Part shown: one piece after another, positions 1 to 6,959 of the stretch
How the letters are laid out: every line of letters begins with the position of its first letter
How positions within the stretch are numbered: position 1 is the first letter of the stretch
NCBI GenBank assembly: GCA_016285075.1
Contig: JAEEQB010000012.1
Location: 27,667-91,666 of the forward strand
Reading direction: 5' to 3'
DNA: 64,000 nucleotides
DNA from: Prevotella sp.
Lineage (GTDB): Bacteria; Bacteroidota; Bacteroidia; Bacteroidales; Bacteroidaceae
The notes under the pieces: generated by a model
Database searches by the model: none
The model's input: only the letters and a program-made list of their open reading frames with translations
Told to the model about the DNA's origin: nothing
Translations under genes and position numbers: made by a program

Positions 1-214
1 GCTCTATTCCTTGGATGATTACTATCTTCCTGTAGACAAGCTGCTTCTCTATTCCCCACACCAGGCAGCAAATGCTGAGACTCAGCAGCTATCTGACTGT
101 ATTATCAGCCGTGACTATGAGATCATTATCCGAGCGTACGACGAATCTACACGTAAGTTCTTACAGAAGGTGTATCACGTGAGTGATGGTCGTCTGTTCA
201 TTCAACAGAAATAG
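1..214 (+). CDS. C-terminal fragment of an unknown protein (cut by window edge)
   Basis: An open frame runs from the first bases of the window to a TAG at 212-214. It reads through in the same frame upstream of the TTG at position 11, so that TTG is unlikely to be the true start and the gene begins outside the window. The roughly 70 visible residues are polar, with a mid-segment of beta-like Ile/Tyr-rich residues (DYEIIIRAYDESTRKF). I recognise no family. It ends 6 nt before the stop codon of the convergent gene at 221. Confidence 0.55.
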   Translation, partial: LYSLDDYYLPVDKLLLYSPHQAANAETQQLSDCIISRDYEIIIRAYDESTRKFLQKVYHVSDGRLFIQQK

Positions 215-220
215 GCGTGT

Positions 221-661
221 TCAGTTCTTCAGCAGTTTCTTGAAGAATTCGTCCAAGTCCTTGTCCAGATCAGCCATCAGCTCTGTGTCAATGATGACGG
301 TATTGTCGTCCACTACATAGAGTTCTGCCTCATTCTCTTTATCGTCGTTTTCTAGAACGAAAGAATAAGGCTTAAGGATGGACATTTCATCTACCAGCTT
401 TTTCTGATGTTCAATGGCTCTGCGCAAGGTGGTTGTGATTTGTTCGTAGAAGTTGTCTTCCTTGTTGTCTATCCACTGCTCCACCACACAACGCGTAATC
501 TCCTGATCGTCATCGTCGAAGGCCATCAGTTCGCCAGTCTCCTGTGTCACGCGGATATGAATGTCAGTCAATTGTGTGGCATCCATGGTAGAAGGATACT
601 TTTCGGCTATCTTTCTGATAGCCCGTTCTAGCTGTTGAAGGGCCTGTTCTGTAGCTTTCAT
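221..661 (-). CDS. acidic hypothetical protein, 146 aa
   Basis: The ORF track starts this frame at 763, but the first 34 residues would lie over a promoter. The ATG at 661 (MKATEQALQQLERAI) sits about 27 nt downstream of a good minus-strand TAnnTTTG box and is the better start. The protein has no signal peptide or membrane segment, an amphipathic N-terminal helix and a strongly acidic composition, ending in a Lys-rich tail (DEFFKKLLKN). It is probably a cytoplasmic protein. I recognise no domain. It is divergent from the rseC-like/rnf operon. Confidence 0.75.
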   Translation of the reverse strand: MKATEQALQQLERAIRKIAEKYPSTMDATQLTDIHIRVTQETGELMAFDDDDQEITRCVVEQWIDNKEDNFYEQITTTLRRAIEHQKKLVDEMSILKPYSFVLENDDKENEAELYVVDDNTVIIDTELMADLDKDLDEFFKKLLKN

Positions 662-687
662 CGTATTTGTTTTTCTCAATTCAGCCG

Positions 688-719
688 CAAAAGTATAAAA
701 AATGATTTGTAATCGCAAA
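688..719 (-). promoter_or_regulatory. Bacteroidota-type promoter for the 146-aa gene
   Basis: On the minus strand a -7 box TACTTTTG (plus-strand CAAAAGTA, 688-695) is preceded by a -33 TTTG (plus CAAA, 716-719) with exactly 20 nt between. This matches the TTTG-N19/21-TAnnTTTG consensus of the Bacteroidota primary sigma factor and recurs in front of many genes here. Confidence 0.75.
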
Positions 720-780
720 CGATTACGAGTTTTTTTTGAAAAAAAAATGAATATGCCCTCCACGATTCACTATTTATTTG

Positions 781-788
781 TACCTTTG
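781..788 (+). promoter_or_regulatory. probable -7 box for the rseC-like/rnf operon
   Basis: TACCTTTG matches the Bacteroidota -7 consensus. No TTTG lies at the usual 20 nt upstream, so the -33 element is weak or absent. A transcript from here would start near 795 and could serve either ATG at 816 or 840. Confidence 0.5.
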
Positions 789-839
789 CAAAGGAAAAAA
801 CAAGGCTTATGTCTCATGTCCTTGGGACTGCAAGAATCT

Positions 840-1259
840 ATGAGTAACAAGATTAGCCATTCTGGCGTGATAGAGAGTATAACTGACGGTTGCGTGAAAG
901 TGCGCATCCTTCAGACTTCTGCCTGCGCAAGTTGCAAGGTGGCTGCCCACTGTCATGCTTCCGAGGCAAAGGTCAAGGTGGTTGATGTGTGTGGCGTTAC
1001 TGACTCTTCAAACCTGTCAGTAGGTCAGTCTGTGGCTGTCAGCACTTCTGGCAACACTGCCAGCCGTGCACTTCTCTTGGGATATGGTTTGCCTTTTCTG
1101 CTGATGGTGGGTGTGCTGGTGGTTGTGCTCAGGCTCACGGACAATGAAGGTGCAGCAGCACTTTCCGCATTAGGGTCACTTATACCTTATTATTTCTTAC
1201 TATGGATCCTGCGTGACCGCATTAGCCGTCAGGTGTCATTTGAATTGGAAGAATCTTAA
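840..1259 (+). CDS. RseC/MucC-type SoxR-reducing family protein
   Basis: The protein starts at ATG 840 (MSNKISHSGVIESITDG), the usual start for this family; the longer ORF from 702 would cross the promoter. It has an N-terminal beta region with a C-x2-C-x5-C cluster (ACASCKVAAHCHA) and two hydrophobic membrane segments (about residues 70-90 and 100-120). In known relatives RseC/RsxC-type proteins help keep SoxR reduced together with the Rnf-like Rsx complex. Here it is the first gene of the rnf operon, 27 nt before rnfB, which supports the assignment. Length 139 aa is normal. Confidence 0.85.
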   Translation: MSNKISHSGVIESITDGCVKVRILQTSACASCKVAAHCHASEAKVKVVDVCGVTDSSNLSVGQSVAVSTSGNTASRALLLGYGLPFLLMVGVLVVVLRLTDNEGAAALSALGSLIPYYFLLWILRDRISRQVSFELEES

Positions 1260-1286
1260 AAAACAAACAAATAAACAAAAGCTATT

Positions 1287-2186
1287 ATGAATTTCATTTT
1301 GATTGCAGTGATTGTACTTGGAGCAATAGGCCTGATAGCAGCCCTTGTGCTGTACCTTTGCTCTAAGAAGTTCGCTGTCTATGAAGATCCCCGTATTAGC
1401 AAGGTTAACGCACTGCTACCCGGTGCAAACTGTGGTGGATGTGGTTTCCCGGGCTGCGGAGGAATGGCCGATGCACTTGTCAAAGGTGCCGATGCAGGCA
1501 GCCTTGACGGACTGTTCTGTCCTGTAGGCGGCCAGGATGTGATGGGGCAGGTGGCCGACCTGTTAGGAATGGCCATAGCCAACGGTGAACCTAAAGTGGC
1601 TGTGGTGAGATGTCATGGCACATGTGAGCTACGTCCGAAGATTGCCCAGTATGCAGGCCTGCGTACTTGTGCAGCCATGCATGCCTGTGGTGCCGGCGAG
1701 ACAGCCTGCGGCTTTGGTTGCCTGGGGTGTGGCGATTGTGTGGAAGCCTGCCAGTTTGATTCTATTCACATCAATCCTGAGACGGGCCTTCCGGAAGTCG
1801 ACGAAGACAAGTGTACTGCCTGCGGTGCTTGTACAAAAGCCTGCCCACGCAATATCATTGAGTTGCGCAAGAAAGGGCCGAAGGGTAGGAGAGTGTTCGT
1901 CAGCTGTGTCAATAAAGACAAGGGAGCTGTTTCCATGAAAGCCTGTAAGGTTAGCTGCATCGGATGTGGCAAGTGCGAGAAGGAATGTCCGTTCGGTGCC
2001 ATATCTGTTGAAAACAACTATTCTTACATCGATCCCGACAAGTGCCGTCTCTGCCGTAAATGTGAGAAGGTTTGTCCTACCCATGCCATTGTGGCTGTGA
2101 ACTTCCCGGCTCCCAAGCCCAAACCAGAAGCTCCGGAATCAACGGGTGCTTCGTCTAATGATCAAAAGAAGGAGGAGAACGCATGA
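1287..2186 (+). CDS. rnfB: RnfB, ferredoxin subunit of the Rnf complex
   Basis: RnfB carries electrons between ferredoxin and the membrane part of the Rnf ion pump. Residues 1-25 form a single N-terminal membrane helix. A C49-x2-C52-x4-C57...C78 motif (NCGGCGFPGC) binds the first 4Fe-4S cluster. Four further CxxCxxC-type ferredoxin motifs follow (GCLGCGDCVEACQ, CTACGACTKACP, CIGCGKCEKECP, CRLCRKCEKVCP), more than the two in E. coli RsxB. A Pro/Glu-rich tail closes the protein. Its stop overlaps the rnfC start (ATGA), indicating translational coupling. Confidence 0.96.
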   Translation: MNFILIAVIVLGAIGLIAALVLYLCSKKFAVYEDPRISKVNALLPGANCGGCGFPGCGGMADALVKGADAGSLDGLFCPVGGQDVMGQVADLLGMAIANGEPKVAVVRCHGTCELRPKIAQYAGLRTCAAMHACGAGETACGFGCLGCGDCVEACQFDSIHINPETGLPEVDEDKCTACGACTKACPRNIIELRKKGPKGRRVFVSCVNKDKGAVSMKACKVSCIGCGKCEKECPFGAISVENNYSYIDPDKCRLCRKCEKVCPTHAIVAVNFPAPKPKPEAPESTGASSNDQKKEENA

Positions 2187-3550
2187 ATATCAGAACATTT
2201 CGCATAGGTGGCGTACACCCCGAAGAAAACAAATTGACCCATGAGTCAAAGACCCAGGTGGCATCTCTGCCGAAGCAGGCCTTCTTTCCCTTGAGCCAGC
2301 ATATCGGTGCCCCTGCAAAGCCTGTTGTCCAGAAAGGAGACTCCGTGAAGGTTGGTACGCTTATTGCCGAGGCTGGTGGCTTTGTCTCGGCTCCGATCTA
2401 TTCGTCGGTCAGTGGTAAGGTGTTCAAGATTGATACAGCCATTGACGCTACAGGTTATCGTAAGCCTGTTATTATCATTAATGTGGAGGGTGATGAATGG
2501 GAAGAGTCCATCGACCGCTCACCCAAGTTGGAAACAGTGGCGGAGCATCCGGAGCTGACACCAGAGGAAATCATCAACCGAGTCAAAGAAGCCGGAGTGA
2601 CGGGTATGGGAGGTGCTGGTTTCCCCACCTTCATCAAGCTTACTCCACCGCCGACAGCCAAGGCTGAATGTGTGATTATCAATGCCGTGGAGTGTGAGCC
2701 TTACATCACTGCAGACTACAGGCTGATGATGGAGAAGGCTGACGAAATACTTGTTGGTTTGGAACTGCTGATGATAGCAGCCAAAGTAAAAACAGGTTAC
2801 ATCGGCATAGAGACCAACAAGCCTGCTGCCATAGAACTGCTGACCAGTAAATGTGCTGAGGTGTTTGGTAAGACTGACTATCAGGTAGAGGTTGTCCCAT
2901 TGAAGCAACGCTATCCGCAAGGCGGTGAAAAGCAGCTTGTCGATGCAGTGATACGCCGTCAGGTGCCTGCTCCGCCAGCCATTCCTGTCAACGTTGGAGC
3001 AATTGTTCAAAACGTAGGTACTGCCTATGCTGTGTATGAGGCAGTTATGAAGCATAAGCCGCTTTTCGAGCGCTATACAACAGTGACAGGAAAACGCTTG
3101 TCTTCCCCTGGTAACTTCCTCGTTCGTATGGGTACGCCGATGAAGGATCTGATAGATGCCTGTGGTGGCATGCCGGAAGGCGACAACAAACTGCTGGCAG
3201 GTGGCCCAATGATGGGTAAGGCCTTGACTTCCGTCGAGGTGCCTATCTGTAAAGGAACCAACTCTGTGACCATTCTCAGTGGCGAGGATGCCGTGCGCAA
3301 AGAGCCTGAGCCCTGTATCCGCTGTGCCAAATGTGTAGGTGCCTGCCCCATGGGTCTGGAGCCTTACTTGTTGGCCAAATTGTCGGCTTTCAAGAATTGG
3401 GAGAAGTGTGAGCAGGAAGACATTACTTCCTGTATAGAGTGTGGCTCATGTCAGTTTACCTGCCCAGCCCACCGCCCGCTGCTCGACAATATACGCCTTG
3501 GCAAGAGTACTGTTATGGGAATCATACGCAGCCGTGCTGCAAAAAAGTAA
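2183..3550 (+). CDS. rnfC: RnfC, NADH-binding subunit of the Rnf complex
   Basis: RnfC is the peripheral subunit that binds NAD(H) and FMN and carries iron-sulfur clusters. The N-terminus has the RnfC barrel-sandwich domain (residues about 1-110), followed by the Complex I 51-kDa-like flavin/NADH domain with GMGGAGFPTF near residue 135. Two C-terminal 4Fe-4S motifs are visible (CIRCAKCVGACP and CIECGSCQFTCP). Length 455 aa fits the compact Bacteroidota/Clostridia form. The start ATG overlaps the rnfB stop by 4 nt. Confidence 0.96.
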   Translation: MNIRTFRIGGVHPEENKLTHESKTQVASLPKQAFFPLSQHIGAPAKPVVQKGDSVKVGTLIAEAGGFVSAPIYSSVSGKVFKIDTAIDATGYRKPVIIINVEGDEWEESIDRSPKLETVAEHPELTPEEIINRVKEAGVTGMGGAGFPTFIKLTPPPTAKAECVIINAVECEPYITADYRLMMEKADEILVGLELLMIAAKVKTGYIGIETNKPAAIELLTSKCAEVFGKTDYQVEVVPLKQRYPQGGEKQLVDAVIRRQVPAPPAIPVNVGAIVQNVGTAYAVYEAVMKHKPLFERYTTVTGKRLSSPGNFLVRMGTPMKDLIDACGGMPEGDNKLLAGGPMMGKALTSVEVPICKGTNSVTILSGEDAVRKEPEPCIRCAKCVGACPMGLEPYLLAKLSAFKNWEKCEQEDITSCIECGSCQFTCPAHRPLLDNIRLGKSTVMGIIRSRAAKK

Positions 3551-3581
3551 AAAGGTAAAAGTAAAAAGGAAAATTAATACA

Positions 3582-4586
3582 ATGGGAAAATTGATTGTTT
3601 CTCTTTCGCCACATGCTCATGGAACCGACACTGTCGAGCGCAATATGTATGGCGTTATCATCGCTTTGCTGCCAGCGTTGCTCGTGTCGTTCTACTATTT
3701 CGGCATAGGGTCGGCCATTGTGTGTCTGACCAGTGTGGCAGCCTGCGTATTCTTTGAGTGGGCTATCAATAAATATGTATTAGGTAATGAGCGCTGCACC
3801 GTGCTCGATGGTTCTGCAGCCCTGACAGGTCTGCTCTTAGGCATGAACCTGCCTTCTAATCTGCCTGTATGGATTATCCTGATTGGCGCTCTCTTTGCCA
3901 TCGGAGTCGGCAAGATGACTTTCGGAGGTCTCGGGCAGAATATCTTCAATCCTGCACTCGTAGGACGTTGTGCCCTGCTCGTGGCCTTTCCTGCACAGAT
4001 GACCTCATGGCCAGTGGCAGGACAACTCACCAGTTATCTGGATGCAGAAACGGGTGCCACTCCGCTTTCCATCATGAAGACTGCCATCAAAGAGGGTGAT
4101 CCCTCCGTGCTCCAGCAGCTTCCCGACTCATTGTCGTTGCTGTTGGGTGACCATTCGTTGGCAGGAGGTGCCGGTACCATCGGCGAGGTCTGTGCTCTGG
4201 CGCTGCTCATTGGCCTGGCATATATGCTTTGGAAGAAGATTATTACGTGGCATATCCCCGTGAGCATCATAGCAACGGTATTCGTGTTCTCAGGTCTGAT
4301 GCATCTGGCTAACCCCATCTATGCCGATCCTCTTTCAGAGATACTGAGCGGTGGACTGATGCTGGGTGCCATTTTCATGGCAACCGATTATGTCACCTCA
4401 CCTATGACTCCGAAGGGACAGCTGATCTACGGCGTCTCCATCGGCCTGCTCACCATCATTATCCGTAACTGGGGTGCCTATCCCGAGGGTATGTCGTTCG
4501 CCATTCTCATTATGAACGCATTTACTCCGTTGATTAACAATTATGTGAAACCCAAGCGTTTTGGAGAAGTGCCTGAAAAGAAGTAG
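3582..4586 (+). CDS. rnfD: RnfD, membrane subunit carrying covalent FMN
   Basis: RnfD is an integral membrane subunit of Rnf. The true start is ATG 3582 (MGKLIVSLSPHAHGTD), since the longer frame from 3441 lies inside rnfC. Several hydrophobic helices are visible, and the motif ETGATPLSIMK near residue 150 contains the conserved Thr that carries covalently bound FMN in NqrB/RnfD proteins. The last helices (LINNYVKPKRFGEV) end the protein. A low-complexity GTAAAA-rich spacer separates it from rnfC. Confidence 0.95.
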   Translation: MGKLIVSLSPHAHGTDTVERNMYGVIIALLPALLVSFYYFGIGSAIVCLTSVAACVFFEWAINKYVLGNERCTVLDGSAALTGLLLGMNLPSNLPVWIILIGALFAIGVGKMTFGGLGQNIFNPALVGRCALLVAFPAQMTSWPVAGQLTSYLDAETGATPLSIMKTAIKEGDPSVLQQLPDSLSLLLGDHSLAGGAGTIGEVCALALLIGLAYMLWKKIITWHIPVSIIATVFVFSGLMHLANPIYADPLSEILSGGLMLGAIFMATDYVTSPMTPKGQLIYGVSIGLLTIIIRNWGAYPEGMSFAILIMNAFTPLINNYVKPKRFGEVPEKK

Positions 4587-4650
4587 TTCTTTGCAAACGA
4601 ACCGTCCCCCCCTGTGGGTCGGGCAAAAGAAGTTTAGAAGAATAGAAGAT

Positions 4651-5277
4651 ATGAAGAAATTAGAATCATCTTTAACGAATATGGTGCTGGTACTCACAGG
4701 AGTGGCAGTGGTGATGGGTGGTATCCTTGCTTACGTGAACCACCTTACTGAGGGTCCTATCCAGCAGCAGAAGGCGAAGGTGCTGGCCGATGGCATTAAG
4801 GCGGTAATGGCCTGCAATGATGTAACGGTTGCCAGTACAGATACCGTCTGCCAGACCGATGCAAAGGGTAAGGAGCTTACCTATACCATCTATCAGACCA
4901 AGGATGCCCAAGGCAATGATCTCGGTGCAGCAGTAGAAAGCACTACAGGAGGATTCGGCGGCGACCTGAAAATACTTGTGGGTTTCGACCCTGAGGGTAA
5001 GATCCTTGGTTATACGCTTTTGGAACATGCTGAGACTCCCGGCTTGGGTGCCAAGGCCGACAAGTGGTTCCAGAAAGGTGAGAAAGGCGACATCATCGGC
5101 AAGGATCCCAAGGAAAAGCTGACTGTGTCAAAGGATGGCGGACAGGTGGATGCCATCACTGCTTCTACTATTACCAGCCGTGCTTTCCTGCTTGCTGTGA
5201 ACAATGCATACAATGCCTATAAGGCAACTCCTGCTACTGACGGTGAGACCGGTGCAACCAAGCAGACAGAACAATAA
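4651..5277 (+). CDS. rnfG: RnfG, FMN-binding subunit of the Rnf complex
   Basis: RnfG has one N-terminal membrane helix (LTNMVLVLTGVAVVMGGILAY region, residues 8-28) and a periplasmic FMN-binding domain. The motif DAITASTITSRA near residue 170 corresponds to the S/T-G/A-x-T attachment site for covalent FMN. ATG 4651 (MKKLESSLTN) is chosen because the upstream part of the ORF overlaps rnfD and a C-rich spacer. A short Thr/Gln-rich tail follows the domain. Confidence 0.95.
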   Translation: MKKLESSLTNMVLVLTGVAVVMGGILAYVNHLTEGPIQQQKAKVLADGIKAVMACNDVTVASTDTVCQTDAKGKELTYTIYQTKDAQGNDLGAAVESTTGGFGGDLKILVGFDPEGKILGYTLLEHAETPGLGAKADKWFQKGEKGDIIGKDPKEKLTVSKDGGQVDAITASTITSRAFLLAVNNAYNAYKATPATDGETGATKQTEQ

Positions 5278-5300
5278 TAATGAACTATGATTTTTGAATT

Positions 5301-5885
5301 ATGAATTATATCAATATTATCAAGAATGGTATCGTCAAGGAGAACCCTACGTTCGTCTTGATGCTGGGTATGTGTCCTACGCTGGCCACAACCACCAGTG
5401 CCGTTAACGGTATGGCGATGGGTCTGGCCACGATGGCTGTTCTCATCTGCACCAACGTTGTGATATCCCTGCTGAAGAGTCTTACGCCCGATAAAGTGCG
5501 CATACCGGTTTTCATTGTCGTGATTGCCGCCTTCGTTACTATCCTTCAGATGGTCATCAAGGCTTTTCTGCCTGACATTGACGCAGCCTTGGGACTCTTC
5601 ATCCCTCTGATCGTGGTCAACTGCATTATCCTTGGTCGTGCCGAGGCCTTTGCTGCCAAGCAGAGCCCTGTGGCATCGCTGTTCGACGGCATTGGCATTG
5701 GTCTGGGCTTTACATTGGGCTTGACGCTGCTCGGCATTGTACGCGAGGTATTGGGCTCTGGTTCCATTTTCGGATTCACCCTGTTGCCCGAGACCTATAA
5801 TATCCTGCTCTTCGTGCTGCCTCCGGGTGCTTTCATTACTTTGGGATTCCTCATTGCCATTGTGAATAAGCTGCGCAAGGCGTAA
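5301..5885 (+). CDS. rnfE: RnfE, integral membrane subunit
   Basis: RnfE and RnfA are homologous six-helix membrane proteins that form the ion-conducting core. The sequence begins MNYINIIKNGIVKENPTFV and has the family motif GMCPTLATTTSAVNGMAMG in helix 1 plus the later motif NCIILGRAEAFA. Length 194 aa is typical. A short AT-rich spacer (TTTTTGAATTATGAATTAT) separates it from rnfG and carries the start codon. Confidence 0.95.
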   Translation: MNYINIIKNGIVKENPTFVLMLGMCPTLATTTSAVNGMAMGLATMAVLICTNVVISLLKSLTPDKVRIPVFIVVIAAFVTILQMVIKAFLPDIDAALGLFIPLIVVNCIILGRAEAFAAKQSPVASLFDGIGIGLGFTLGLTLLGIVREVLGSGSIFGFTLLPETYNILLFVLPPGAFITLGFLIAIVNKLRKA

Positions 5886-5921
5886 TTATCAATTCTCAAT
5901 TTTAAAAATCTCAATTGAGTT

Positions 5922-6524
5922 ATGGAATATATACTGATTTTCATTAGTGCCATCTTCGTCAATAACATCATCCTGGCGCAGTTCCTTGGCATTTGCCCGT
6001 TCCTCGGTGTTTCTAAGAAGATCGATACGTCGTTGGGTATGTCGGCAGCCGTGGCCTTTGTGATGACTTTAGCCACTATCGTCACATGGCTTGTGCAGAA
6101 ATACGTTTTGGAAGCCTTTGGTCTGGAATACTTGCAGACCATCGCCTTCATCCTCGTCATAGCCTCTCTGGTTCAGATGGTTGAGATAGTCCTGAAGAAG
6201 GTGTCTCCTGCCCTCTATCAGGCTCTGGGCATCTTCCTTCCGCTCATCACCACCAACTGTGCTGTCCTGGGTGTAGCCATTCTGGTCATTCAGAAGGACT
6301 TCAACCTCTTACAGTCTGTTGTCTATGCCTTCTCTACAGCCATTGGCTTTGGCTTGGCAATGACAGTCTTTGCAGGCATGCGTGAACAGCTTGAGATGGC
6401 TGCCATTCCCAAGGGTATGCGTGGAATGGCTATCGTTCTCGTCTCTGCCGGTCTGCTGAGCCTTGCTTTCATGGGCTTCTCAGGCGTTGACGGAGGACTG
6501 CGTACACTGTTCGGGCTTGACTGA
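5922..6524 (+). CDS. rnfA: RnfA, integral membrane subunit; last gene of the rnf operon
   Basis: RnfA pairs with RnfE in the membrane core. It begins MEYILIFISAIFVNNIILAQ, typical of RnfA, and contains GICPFLGVSKK and the TTNCAVLGVAIL motif with the conserved Cys that lines the core. Six hydrophobic segments fill the 200 residues. The gene is followed 16 nt later by a long inverted repeat that may end the operon. Confidence 0.96.
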   Translation: MEYILIFISAIFVNNIILAQFLGICPFLGVSKKIDTSLGMSAAVAFVMTLATIVTWLVQKYVLEAFGLEYLQTIAFILVIASLVQMVEIVLKKVSPALYQALGIFLPLITTNCAVLGVAILVIQKDFNLLQSVVYAFSTAIGFGLAMTVFAGMREQLEMAAIPKGMRGMAIVLVSAGLLSLAFMGFSGVDGGLRTLFGLD

Positions 6525-6540
6525 TTTATCCCTTTATTGT

Positions 6541-6621
6541 AAAACAACTTGTTTTGGTGCAGTTAAGACTATTCCTTCGTATTGAAGAGACATAGTCTTA
6601 GGAGCCAAAACAAGTTGTTTT
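6541..6621 (+). terminator. long inverted repeat after rnfA, possible terminator or MITE-like element
   Basis: Outer arms of 17 nt match exactly: AAAACAACTTGTTTTGG at 6541-6557 and its complement at 6605-6621. An inner perfect stem TAAGACTAT/ATAGTCTTA lies inside. The right arm ends in T-rich sequence, so it could act as a terminator for rnfA. The same arm sequence bounds an unrelated element at 23035-23119, which suggests a dispersed repeat family rather than a gene-specific terminator. Confidence 0.6.
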
Positions 6622-6633
6622 TACTTTTGTCTT

Positions 6634-6773
6634 GCTTGAAATTACTCAAACTAATGCGCTATTTTACTCGCTTATTCGTACCTTTGAGCTTTGCTCGAAA
6701 ATAGGCTGCATCTCGGAAAACCAAAAGAAAAATGCTTTTCTTTTGGTTTTTCGCTCGATTTGCACTACCTTTG
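6634..6773 (+). repeat. promoter-bearing intergenic repeat, copy 1
   Basis: About 140 bp, nearly identical to copy 2 from 6660 onward (CGCTTATTCGTACCTTTGAG ... CACTACCTTTG) and weaker upstream of that. Inside is a strong hairpin (AAAACCAAAAGAAAA with its complement, 4-nt loop) whose right arm holds TTTTGG. Then, 20 nt after TTTG (6742-6745), comes TACCTTTG (6766-6773), a full promoter. Promoter repeats of this kind are, from memory, widespread in Prevotella intergenic regions. No gene starts directly after this copy. Confidence 0.85.
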
Positions 6774-6796
6774 ACTTGTTGTCTTAGGTACTCACT

Positions 6797-6936
6797 CTCG
6801 AAAATACTCAAATTTATTTGGTATTTTGCTCGCTTATTCGTACCTTTGAGCTTTGCTCGAAAATAGGCTGCATCTCGGAAAACCAAAAGAAAAATTGCTT
6901 TTCTTTTGGTTTTTCGCTCGATTTGCACTACCTTTG
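6797..6936 (+). repeat. promoter-bearing intergenic repeat, copy 2
   Basis: Second copy of the repeat, with a one-base insertion in the hairpin loop (AATTGC against AATGC). It ends at TACCTTTG, 23 nt before the ffh start, so it supplies the ffh promoter. The minus-strand ORF 6659-6928 in the track is a translation of these two copies and not a gene. Confidence 0.85.
6905..6936 (+). promoter_or_regulatory. ffh promoter inside repeat copy 2
   Basis: TTTG at 6905-6908, 20 nt spacer, TACCTTTG at 6929-6936. Transcription would start near 6942, leaving a leader of under 20 nt before the ffh ATG at 6960. The -33 box lies in the right arm of the repeat's hairpin. Confidence 0.75.
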
Positions 6937-6959
6937 CAGCCTAATTAATTAAGGTTTAT

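Noticed and set aside
702-839. Longer starts for the rseC-like gene (702 or 816)
   Set aside because: The 702 start lies upstream of the -7 box; 816 remains possible but adds residues not typical of the family.
6659-6928. Minus-strand 89-aa ORF with an internal repeat (FLLVFRDAAYFRAKLKGTNKR twice)
   Set aside because: It is a translation of the two copies of the promoter-bearing intergenic repeat and includes the hairpins and -7 boxes.
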